Shown: piece after piece, positions 1 through 4,605 of the stretch
Position numbering within the stretch: the stretch's first letter is position 1
Layout: every line of letters starts with the position of its first letter
Assembly (NCBI GenBank): GCA_033720695.1
Contig: JAWWCA010000207.1
Location: forward strand, 1 to 6,346
DNA length: 6,346 nt
DNA from: DATGQT01 sp033720695
GTDB lineage: Bacteria > Bacteroidota > Rhodothermia > Rhodothermales > Rubricoccaceae
Direction: 5' to 3'
The notes under the pieces: model-generated
Database searches by the model: none
Seen by the model: only the letters and a program-made list of their open reading frames with translations
Told to the model about the DNA's origin: nothing
Made by a program: the position numbers and the translations under genes

Positions 1-120
1 CCGGCGGCCCCCCACCCCCCCCCCCCCCCCTTCAACCCCCCCCCCCCCCCCCCCCCGCCCTCGGCCGGGCCTTCCCCCCCCCCCCCGGGGGGGGGGGGCC
101 CCCCCCCCCCCCCCCCCGCG
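1..120. repeat. C/G homopolymer tract cluster
   Basis: The first 120 bases are almost only C and G in very long single-base runs: C16 at 15-30, C21 at 36-56, C13 at 74-86, G12 at 87-98 and C19 at 99-117, broken by short pieces such as TTCAA (31-35). The adjacent C13, G12 and C19 runs are mutually complementary and could form a hairpin with alternative pairings. The C-rich strand could also form an i-motif and its complement a G-quadruplex. No gene is visible here. Runs like this are error-prone in sequencing, so exact lengths should not be trusted, and an assembly artefact near a contig edge is a real possibility. Confidence 0.8.
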
Positions 121-165
121 CCCCACTCCCGCGCGCCGGCCGAGACCGACCGGACGCCGTCCCCG

Positions 166-606
166 ATGACCCGCTCGATCGCTCTCGAGGAGGCCTTCGC
201 CGTCCCACCGGACCGGCTCTTCGGCCTCCTCGTCTGCCCGAGCGCCATCCGCGCCTGGTGGGGCGCCCACCGCGCCATCGTCCACCCCGCCCCGGGCGGG
301 CTCTGGGCCGCCGCATGGGGCGACGACGAGGACGACCCGGACTACCTCTCCTACGCGACGATCCACGTCTACGACCCGCCCCGACGTCTCGTCCTCGGCG
401 ACCTCCGCTACGCCGGCCGCCTCGCCCACCTCCCCTTCGAGGCCGACTTCTCCATCGCCTTCACGGTCCGACCCAAGGTCGACGGCGCCTCCCTCCACGT
501 CGCCCACACCGGCTTCCCCGCCGCCTCCGAGGCCGACGGCTTCTTTGCCGCCTGCAACCAGGGCTGGCACGACACCCTCGACGGCATCCGGCGCATCCTC
601 ACCTGA
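166..606 (+). CDS. SRPBCC / AHSA1-like domain protein
   Basis: A 146 aa protein that looks like a single SRPBCC (START/Bet v1-like) domain of the AHSA1 type, which folds into a helix-grip cavity that binds hydrophobic ligands. The N-terminal pattern fits the family: an acidic-hydrophobic first strand (IALEEAFAVPPDRLF, residues 5-19), then a helix and the typical tryptophan pair (AWWG, 30-33). A central strand region follows (about 62-102), then the HTGFP turn (114-118) and a C-terminal helix with NQGWHDTLDGI (131-141). The length is normal for the family. The ATG at 166 is the only start giving a complete domain, and no Shine-Dalgarno is seen. Its TGA overlaps the 3' end of the opposite-strand gene by 8 bases. 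The ligand and reaction cannot be read from the sequence. The family assignment is fairly secure, the role is not. Confidence 0.82.
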   Translation: MTRSIALEEAFAVPPDRLFGLLVCPSAIRAWWGAHRAIVHPAPGGLWAAAWGDDEDDPDYLSYATIHVYDPPRRLVLGDLRYAGRLAHLPFEADFSIAFTVRPKVDGASLHVAHTGFPAASEADGFFAACNQGWHDTLDGIRRILT

Positions 607-1426
607 GGCCCGACCCGCCCCCCGCCGCGCCCCGCACGCCCCACGGGTGGACCCCCGACCCCTCACCGGCCGCAGCGCGCCGCCGCCACCGCGGCTTCTC
701 ACCCGCCACGGGCACCGCTTCGAATCCGTCCGTCGTCAACCCCTCCCGCTCGCACGACCGCAGCATCTCCTGATAGGTGAGCAGCCCACCCGACGGCAAC
801 GCGGCGTACCCGTCCCGGATCGCGGCCACAAGCCAGCCCGGACCGTACCGGCCGGCGTCGAACCGCTCGCACATCGGGCCAACGCGCTCGGGGTGCGCCG
901 CCGCCAACGACCGCGCCGTCGCGACGCTCACGCCTCGAGCCGTCAGCATCCGTTCACCCGTCCGCTCCGCATCGGCAGCCTCTTGCGGCTGAGGGTTGTC
1001 CTGAGGGTTCCCTGACGGTTCGGCCGGCCCATGCACCGCCCCCCTCCCGGCGCGGCCTCCGGACCCCGCCCCGGCAGCCCCACCGGTCCCGGCCCGCCGA
1101 CCGGGGCCGGCGCCCGCACCGGACCCGGCCTCCCGGTCAGGGGTCGCCACCACCTCGAGGTGGTACAGATTCGACCGTCCCTCGCGGTGCTCCACGCGCA
1201 CCCGCACGCTCCCGGGCGGCGCCGTGGCCGACCACGCCTCCACACGACGCAGCGCCCGCTCCGCCGCACGGCGCGTCTGCAGCCCGCACTTCCGGCGCAG
1301 CGTCTCCACGCCAGGCCAGCACACCCCGGCCTCGTCCGCGTTGTCGGCCAACGCCAAGAGCATCAGCCGCTCCGTCCCCCGCGGCTCGGGCGCGGAGAAC
1401 ACCGCAGTCATCCAGCGCACGCTCAT
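599..1426 (-). CDS. HTH_36-type replication-initiator-like protein
   Basis: A 275 aa protein whose N-terminal 90 residues form a winged-helix domain like those of phage and plasmid replication proteins (HTH_36 class). RGTERLMLLALADNADEAG (16-34) is helix 1, ETLRRKCGL (41-49) and the following TRRAAERALRRV (51-62) are the recognition region, and RSNLYHLEV (84-92) is the wing. A Gly/Ala/Arg-rich linker (about 98-135) leads to a Pro/Gln/Asn stretch (136-148). The C-terminal part has a second helical unit (about 160-210) with LVAAIRDGYA (199-208), a pattern I associate with these proteins. The last 30 residues are low-complexity. The likely role is DNA binding at an origin or as a regulator of the element. 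It is transcribed away from the repressor gene. A weak purine run GGAAG precedes the ATG at 1426; an alternative ATG lies five codons inside, at 1411. The replication role is inferred from family resemblance. Confidence 0.72.
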   Translation of the reverse strand: MSVRWMTAVFSAPEPRGTERLMLLALADNADEAGVCWPGVETLRRKCGLQTRRAAERALRRVEAWSATAPPGSVRVRVEHREGRSNLYHLEVVATPDREAGSGAGAGPGRRAGTGGAAGAGSGGRAGRGAVHGPAEPSGNPQDNPQPQEAADAERTGERMLTARGVSVATARSLAAAHPERVGPMCERFDAGRYGPGWLVAAIRDGYAALPSGGLLTYQEMLRSCEREGLTTDGFEAVPVAGEKPRWRRRAAAGEGSGVHPWGVRGAAGGGSGLR

Positions 1427-1543
1427 CGGTCGTCTTCCGTCTGTGCCACGAGCTCTCGACCGACCTCCTCGGCCGACGCGCCCGAGTCACCCGCCCGAGG
1501 TAGATCCCGGGGGCGCGCCGTGTCGAGAGGGTCGCCCGTGCCA

Positions 1544-1554
1544 CGCATCATGCG
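1544..1554. repeat. CGCATCATGCG short palindrome
   Basis: An 11-base odd palindrome, CGCAT-C-ATGCG, lies in the divergent intergenic region 16 bases before the TATACGTATA site. The same half-site recurs as CGCATATG just after that site (1592-1599; GCATATGC at 1593-1600 is itself a perfect palindrome) and as ATGCG right after the second TATACGTATA copy (3143-3147). It could be a secondary operator or a chance match. Confidence 0.3.
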
Positions 1555-1557
1555 AGC

Positions 1558-1587
1558 AGGATACGGCCGGTATACGTATATTCGCAA
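1558..1587 (-). promoter_or_regulatory. possible divergent promoter for the HTH_36 gene
   Basis: On the minus strand TTGCGA (1587-1582) and TATCCT (1563-1558) are separated by 18 bases and match the sigma-70 -35 and -10 consensus at 4 of 6 positions each. The spacer contains the whole TATACGTATA palindrome (1571-1580). Transcription would start near 1551 and leave a leader of about 125 bases before the ATG at 1426. This is a weak match in a background where AT-rich hexamers are rare, so it is worth recording but is not proven. Confidence 0.3.
1570..1582. promoter_or_regulatory. TATACGTATA operator, copy 1, overlapping a -10 box
   Basis: The sequence GTATACGTATATT contains the perfect 10-base palindrome TATACGTATA (1571-1580). 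It sits between the divergent HTH_36-like and XRE-S24 genes in a small AT-rich island. The identical 13 bases recur at 3130-3142. Its right half forms a -10-like hexamer TATATT (1577-1582); read as TATATTCG it also fits the Bacteroidota -7 pattern TAnnTTTG with one mismatch. No convincing -35 is visible upstream. A dimeric repressor bound here would block RNA polymerase, so the likely function is autoregulation of the repressor gene starting at 1611. ATAC/GTAT half-sites also occur just upstream at 1561-1573. Confidence 0.6.
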
Positions 1588-1596
1588 GACCCGCAT

Positions 1597-1614
1597 ATGC
1601 CCCCCGCCTCGTGA
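1597..1614 (+). other. five-codon upstream ORF overlapping the repressor start
   Basis: ATG at 1597 opens a five-codon reading frame (MPPAS) whose TGA at 1612-1614 overlaps the repressor's GTG at 1611 as GTGA. It lies within the first bases expected of the transcript from the -10 box at 1577-1582. Such an arrangement can couple translation or tune repressor level, but a frame this short may be chance. Confidence 0.25.
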
Positions 1615-2300
1615 GCACGCACCGACCCCTCGACCGACGACGCTTCGCAGCCGCCGTCCGCCACCGCATGGATGTCCTCGGCCTCACGCAACAGGAGCTC
1701 GCCGACCACGTCGGCGTCACGCAACCCAACGTCTCCTCCTGGCTCGCCCAGCGCACCCGGCCCACCCCCGAGAATGCGAAGGCGGTCCTCGACGCCCTCG
1801 ACCTCGATTGGGAGGACGTCCAGCGAGGCCATCCGACCGATGAGGACGACGGCGTCGTCCTCGTGCCGCGCTCCGGCTTCGCCGGCGGCGGACCCCCCTA
1901 CGAGAACGCCCCGGAAGACCTCGAGGTCGACGCCTACCCCCGAAGCGAGCTCCTCCGCGTCACCGGCGCCAACCCCGACACCCTCCGCAGCACCGTCGTC
2001 ATCGGCGACTCCCTCGCCCCCGAGATCCCGCCCAACACGCGCGTCCTCTTCCTCCCCGTCGAGCAGGTCCTCGGCCCCGGACTCTACGTCCTCACCATCA
2101 ACGGCGCCGAGCAGGTGCGCCGCGTCCAACAACGCGCCGACGGCGTCCTCCGCCTCCTCCCCATCAACCCGGACTACGACCAGGAAACGCTCATCCCCCT
2201 CCCCGACGCCGATACGCCCAACACCTACCGCACCACCGACGGTGGCACCGCCACCGTCGTCTGTGTCGGCAAAGTGCTCTTCTATCCCAAGGCGGCGTGA
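1611..2300 (+). CDS. XRE-family repressor with S24 (LexA/CI-like) domain
   Basis: A 229 aa phage-repressor-like regulator. Residues 12-63 are a Cro/C1-type helix-turn-helix: LTQQELADHVGVTQPNVSSW (25-44) has the family's TQQELA and QPNVSSW signatures. A linker holds FAGGGP (90-95), whose Ala91-Gly92 resembles the usual self-cleavage bond. The S24 domain follows: nucleophile motif GDSLAP (132-137, Ser134), the GPGLYVL strand (155-161), and LLPINPDY (182-189). Where the family has VKR with the catalytic Lys, this protein reads VRR (169-171), so Arg170 appears to replace the general base. GTG at 1611 is chosen because it keeps helix 1 whole; the ATG at 1668 would cut it. Proposed role: represses its own promoter and the second site at 3130. 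A five-codon upstream ORF (ATG 1597, TGA 1612) overlaps the start. Confidence 0.88.
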   Translation: MSTHRPLDRRRFAAAVRHRMDVLGLTQQELADHVGVTQPNVSSWLAQRTRPTPENAKAVLDALDLDWEDVQRGHPTDEDDGVVLVPRSGFAGGGPPYENAPEDLEVDAYPRSELLRVTGANPDTLRSTVVIGDSLAPEIPPNTRVLFLPVEQVLGPGLYVLTINGAEQVRRVQQRADGVLRLLPINPDYDQETLIPLPDADTPNTYRTTDGGTATVVCVGKVLFYPKAA

Positions 2301-2392
2301 CGCCGAATGCCACACCCGCTCCTGGAGACCTCCCGGATGCGGAAGCGCGTCCTCGCCGACGAGGGGGAGCGCCGACGTCCGCCACGGTGACC

Positions 2393-2524
2393 ATGCACAT
2401 CCCGCCCCTCCAGCCCTACGAAACGCCAGGCCGCGCCCCCGATTGCTGGCAACTCCAGTTCGAGACGGTTCCGCCAGGGCTCGCCGTGTACATCCGCGTC
2501 TACATCGCTCGCTTCCTGTCCTGA
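2393..2524 (+). CDS. small hypothetical protein downstream of the repressor
   Basis: A small protein I do not recognise. From ATG 2393 it is 43 aa, with aromatic and hydrophobic residues spread through it (PDCWQLQF, then LAVYIRVYIARFL at the C-terminus, likely a strand or amphipathic helix). A longer form of 75 aa would start at GTG 2297, whose GTGA overlaps the repressor stop and would couple the two genes. Codon third positions are mostly G or C after 2393 but clearly less so between 2297 and 2392, which favours the short form. No cysteine pair, signal peptide or full membrane helix is seen. The context is a repressor-led cassette of small genes; no function can be assigned. Confidence 0.5.
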   Translation: MHIPPLQPYETPGRAPDCWQLQFETVPPGLAVYIRVYIARFLS

Positions 2525-2754
2525 ACAGGCCGCCCCCCCCGCGCGGCGGGCACGGTCAAGATGATCCCGCGCGCCACCCGCGCAAGCCGTCGCGCCCGCC
2601 GACCGACGGTCGCGCGCCAAGCCCCCATGCGCCAGAAGAGACGGTAGCCCTGGGCTGGCGCCCCCGACCCAGAGGGGCTTGCGCGGGCTCCCCCACGCAC
2701 GGACGGGACACCCATGCCCGCCGCGCGGGCTCGTTTCATCCACGCCCAGCCACC
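2525..2754. other. 230-base gap without a clear gene
   Basis: No reading frame here shows the G/C-third-position pattern seen in its neighbours. It contains two weak stem candidates: GCCGC/GCGGC around 2530-2547, and CCGTCG (2587-2592) with CGACGG (2604-2609) around an 11-base loop. Neither is followed by a T run, so they are not convincing terminators. Confidence 0.4.
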
Positions 2755-3078
2755 ATGGCGCTGACGTCCACCGTCCACCCGTCCACGCCCCTGCCAGGCT
2801 CGCTCTCCGCCTGCGCCTCCCTCGGCGCCTGGGCCACCCGCTGCAACCGCACCCTCGTCGCCATCGCGGCCCTCCAGCCAGGCCCGCGCCACGGGCACTG
2901 GTCCGTCATCCTCGCCATCGGGCCGGTCGGGGGCCAGCTCCTCCCCACCGGCCCGTGCTCGCTCGGGGCGTGCCGCTCGCGTCGGGCGGCGGCCGCGCAG
3001 GCGCGCGCCCTCGCGACCCACGTCGCCCAGGCCCTCGGCCTCGAGGACACCGGCCCGGCCCAGCTCGCGCTGCTCTAA
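2755..3078 (+). CDS. hypothetical 107 aa protein
   Basis: An unrecognised 107 aa protein, but very probably coding: nearly every codon from ATG 2755 to TAA 3078 ends in G or C, unlike the same frame upstream. Residues 1-20 are Ser/Thr/Pro-rich. A Cys-containing helix follows (LGAWATRCNRTLVAIAAL, 23-40), then a likely beta-hairpin (HWSVILAIGPVGGQLLPTG, 48-66), a Cys/Arg patch (CSLGACRSRRAA, 68-79) and an alanine-rich helix (79-95). The four cysteines (20, 30, 68, 73) are not spaced like a classical zinc finger. No signal peptide or membrane segment is evident. It ends 52 bases before the second operator copy, so it would belong to the upstream transcription unit. Confidence 0.65.
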   Translation: MALTSTVHPSTPLPGSLSACASLGAWATRCNRTLVAIAALQPGPRHGHWSVILAIGPVGGQLLPTGPCSLGACRSRRAAAAQARALATHVAQALGLEDTGPAQLALL

Positions 3079-3113
3079 CCCTCGAACGGAGCCCGTGAAT
3101 TCGAGGCGACCGC

Positions 3114-3142
3114 TTGGAGGCTATGAGCTGTATACGTATATT
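3114..3142 (+). promoter_or_regulatory. internal cassette promoter (TTGGAG - 17 - TATATT)
   Basis: TTGGAG (3114-3119) and TATATT (3137-3142) are exactly 17 bases apart, the preferred sigma-70 spacing; the -10 matches TATAAT at 5 of 6 positions. This is the best promoter match in the window. The -10 overlaps the second TATACGTATA copy, so the repressor would be expected to block it. A start about seven bases after the -10 falls at 3149-3150, where an ATG begins, so the transcript could be leaderless. Confidence 0.5.
3130..3142. promoter_or_regulatory. TATACGTATA operator, copy 2
   Basis: GTATACGTATATT here is identical over 13 bases to 1570-1582 and contains the same perfect palindrome (3131-3140). 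It lies in the gap between the 107 aa gene and the next ORF, is AT-rich in a GC-rich setting, and overlaps the TATATT hexamer. The shared palindrome and its equal placement on a -10 box make it the likely second target of the XRE-S24 repressor. Confidence 0.6.
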
Positions 3143-3149
3143 ATGCGTA

Positions 3150-3479
3150 ATGCCGCGACCCCCTCCCATGTCCTTCCGCCCCTCCTACTGCACCCGACTC
3201 GGCCGCCACCACTGGGAGATCGGCGTCGCCCCTACCCTCGCCATCCGCTACCGCGGGCCACAGGCCCTCGCGCTCCGGGCTGCCGCGCTCTACTGGGCCC
3301 TCTACCTCCGCCCCGCGCCAACACCCCCTCCCGCACCATGCCGTGCACGCCCCCCGCGACCGGCCGCCTCTGGCTCTGCGTCGCGCGCCGCTGCAGCTGC
3401 CCCCTCACCCCCGCGGAGCTCCTCCACGCGCTCGCGTTCACCGCGCGCCTCCGCGCCCGCTCCTTCGTCGTCCCCGTGA
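3150..3479 (+). CDS. short hypothetical ORF, possibly frameshifted into the next gene
   Basis: An unrecognised ORF directly after the second operator. From ATG 3150 (or ATG 3168) the first part looks genuinely coding: HHWEIGV, IRYRG and a helix ALALRAAALYWALYL, with codons ending mainly in G or C. After about 3315 the frame turns to Pro/Ala/Ser-rich, mixed-third-base codons typical of a shadow, while the frame one base earlier (-1) takes over as the 158 aa gene. So the true product may be only about 50 residues with a lost stop, or may be joined to the next gene by a -1 shift or a sequence error. Other in-frame starts at 3114 (TTG) and 3123 (ATG) lie in the promoter. No function can be assigned. 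Confidence 0.45.
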   Translation: MPRPPPMSFRPSYCTRLGRHHWEIGVAPTLAIRYRGPQALALRAAALYWALYLRPAPTPPPAPCRARPPRPAASGSASRAAAAAPSPPRSSSTRSRSPRASAPAPSSSP

Positions 3480-3814
3480 CCCTCACCCGCACCGCCGTGA
3501 TCGGCCGCCAGGACCGCCTCCGCCTCCTCGACGGACGCCTCCGCCTCCGCCAGCGGCCCGTCCGGCTCCGCCTCGTCGCCGTTCACGACGGCGTCGTCGC
3601 CTCCTCCGCGGCAGGCCCCGTGGGGGCCGTCCCGCCGCGGCACGCCCCCTGGGTCGTACGCCTGCTGCCCGCCGGCCTCTCGGCCTACGCCGTTGCCGTC
3701 ACGGCGGACAACGCCACCCCACCCCTTCAGACCGCCCTCATCGCTCTCGCAGGCCTCCCCGACGCCCTGGCCGTCGCCGCGCCCCCGCTCCTCCGCCACA
3801 CCGCGATCGCATGA
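3338..3814 (+). CDS. hypothetical 158 aa protein
   Basis: An unrecognised protein with strong coding signal: codons from ATG 3338 onward almost all end in G or C. The N-terminus carries a cysteine cluster (Cys3, Cys14, Cys19, Cys21) followed by TPAELLHALAFTARL (24-38), probably a helix. The middle is strand-like and very arginine-rich (LRLLDGRLRLRQRPVRLRLV, 61-80). The C-terminal half is hydrophobic (WVVRLLPAGLSAYAVAV, 105-121; LIALAGLPDALAVAAPPLL, 134-152) but too broken by Pro and Gly to be a confident membrane helix. Its TGA overlaps the ATG of the next gene as ATGA, so the two are translationally coupled. The start is uncertain because the previous ORF may be fused to it. Confidence 0.62.
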   Translation: MPCTPPATGRLWLCVARRCSCPLTPAELLHALAFTARLRARSFVVPVTLTRTAVIGRQDRLRLLDGRLRLRQRPVRLRLVAVHDGVVASSAAGPVGAVPPRHAPWVVRLLPAGLSAYAVAVTADNATPPLQTALIALAGLPDALAVAAPPLLRHTAIA

Positions 3815-3927
3815 CCGTCGTCGCTCTCGTCCTGACCGCCCTGGGTGCGTTCGGCGCCGGGTGCTGGAGAGGCTACCGCTACGCCGCGCGCGCCTTCCAC
3901 CGCGCCGCCTCGCGCGCCCACCCCTGA
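3811..3927 (+). CDS. 38 aa single-pass membrane peptide
   Basis: A 38 aa peptide that starts in the ATGA overlap with the preceding gene, which is strong evidence for real translation. Residues 2-17 (VVALVLTALGAFGAGC core) are a continuous hydrophobic segment that could span or insert into the membrane. The rest is a basic aromatic tail (WRGYRYAARAFHRAASR) with five arginines, expected on the cytoplasmic side by the positive-inside rule. No charge precedes the membrane segment. Size and layout are like small holin-like, toxin-like or scaffold peptides, but these are only shapes; no family is recognised. It should be co-expressed with the 158 aa protein and be its partner, if it has one. Confidence 0.58.
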   Translation: MTVVALVLTALGAFGAGCWRGYRYAARAFHRAASRAHP

Positions 3928-3963
3928 CGAAACCGCGCGGCGCACGCTCGCGTCCACGCAGCC

Positions 3964-4326
3964 GTGCGACCCTCCCGCGACGATGCCCGCATCCCGCCGC
4001 TGCCCTGCCCGTTTTGCAAGGGCTCGGGCCGGGCGGGCACCGAGGCCGACGCCCCCCGCTGCCAGATGTGCGACGGCGACGCCTACCCGGACCTCCTGCA
4101 CGACCCGGCACCCCCCGTCGGAGCCGACGGCGTCCGCTCTTCGGGCCGATTTGTCCCCGTCACGCGCCCGAACCGGCGCCGCGCCGCGCGATCCTCACCA
4201 CGGGACGAAACGCCCCACGCAACGGCCCCTACCGGCGGATCTCGTACACCCGCGTCGCGAGCACGGCCGGGCACGCCGCCGCCACCGCCTTCGCCTCGTC
4301 CAGATCGGCCGCCTGGATCAGCGTAA
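3964..4326 (+). CDS. CxxC zinc-ribbon-like small protein
   Basis: A reading frame opening 36 bases after the membrane peptide with GTG 3964, the only start codon after the previous in-frame stop. Residues 14-40 hold two CxxC pairs (Cys15/Cys18 and Cys33/Cys36) in CPFCKGSG and CQMCDGDA. These resemble one half of a DnaJ-type zinc-binding repeat (CxxCxGxG), so a single Zn site is likely. Codon use looks genuine up to about 4160. The remaining part is Arg/Pro/Ser-rich with degraded third positions and runs 98 bases into the opposite-strand YCII gene, so the functional protein may be only about 60-70 residues with a decayed or displaced stop. Its partner and role are unknown; such ribbons often bind nucleic acid or proteins. 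Confidence 0.5.
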   Translation: MRPSRDDARIPPLPCPFCKGSGRAGTEADAPRCQMCDGDAYPDLLHDPAPPVGADGVRSSGRFVPVTRPNRRRAARSSPRDETPHATAPTGGSRTPASRARPGTPPPPPSPRPDRPPGSA

Positions 4327-4516
4327 ACCCCGTCAGCGAATCCGCCGACAACGGCAGCGCCCGCACCTCACCGCCTGCCCCCATCTCCCACCCCCTCGGG
4401 AGGTGCCCGCGGTCCATCTCTCGGTCCGATACCGAGGCGAACCACGCCTCCCACTCGGCCATCACCTCGGGCGACGGCGGCTCGAAACCGATGTGGAGGA
4501 GGAGGTAGTCGTTCAT
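4229..4516 (-). CDS. YCII-related domain protein
   Basis: A 95 aa protein of the YCII-related (DGPF-like) type, a small ferredoxin-like alpha/beta fold that usually dimerises. The N-terminal strand is MNDYLLLHIGFEPPSPEV, followed by a helix with two tryptophans (AEWEAWFASVSD, 20-31). The middle carries GGEVRAL (48-54), and the end has the typical strand-helix GFTLIQAADLDEAKAVAAACP (63-83) before the final VYEIRR. This matches the family's length and ending closely. Family members are suspected of binding or transforming small molecules, but most have no known reaction. ATG 4516 is the natural start, with no evident Shine-Dalgarno. It converges with the zinc-ribbon gene. Confidence 0.8.
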   Translation of the reverse strand: MNDYLLLHIGFEPPSPEVMAEWEAWFASVSDREMDRGHLPRGWEMGAGGEVRALPLSADSLTGFTLIQAADLDEAKAVAAACPAVLATRVYEIRR

Positions 4517-4575
4517 CGGGCGCGGTCGCAGGTGGGTGGCGCCTCAACGTACGGCACCGCCGCGACATGCGACGA

Positions 4576-4605
4576 TTGACCCGGATGGGCTGGAATCGTT
4601 ACCCT
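4576..4605 (+). promoter_or_regulatory. possible promoter for the small membrane peptide
   Basis: TTGACC (4576-4581) is followed after 18 bases by TACCCT (4600-4605). The -35 is a good match to TTGACA and the -10 a poor one (3 of 6). It lies 38 bases before ATG 4644 and in the right direction for that gene. Confidence 0.25.

Noticed and set aside
1668..1670. ATG 1668 as the repressor start
   Set aside because: It would remove most of the first helix of the helix-turn-helix domain; GTG 1611 in the same frame keeps it.
1031..1843. 270 aa + strand frame rich in Arg, Pro and His
   Set aside because: Composition is typical of an out-of-frame reading in high-GC DNA; it spans the antisense of the HTH_36-like gene and the start of the repressor.
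1548..2315. 255 aa acidic minus-strand frame over the repressor
   Set aside because: It is the Asp/Glu/Gly-rich antisense shadow of the XRE-S24 gene, which has clear domain motifs on the + strand.
2488..2515. GTGTACATCCGCGTCTACATC resembling a degenerate third operator
   Set aside because: It lies in a coding region, lacks the TATACGTATA palindrome, and is explained by a VYIRVYI peptide.
1672..2754. long + strand frame leading into the 107 aa protein
   Set aside because: The upstream part is a Ser/Pro/Arg-rich shadow of the repressor; only the part from ATG 2755 has coding-type codon use.
2500..3021. 173 aa minus-strand Gly/Arg-rich frame
   Set aside because: Shadow of the 107 aa + strand gene, whose third positions are almost all G or C.
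3302..4111. 269 aa minus-strand Arg/Gly-rich frame
   Set aside because: Antisense shadow of the 158 aa gene and its neighbours, with no domain pattern.
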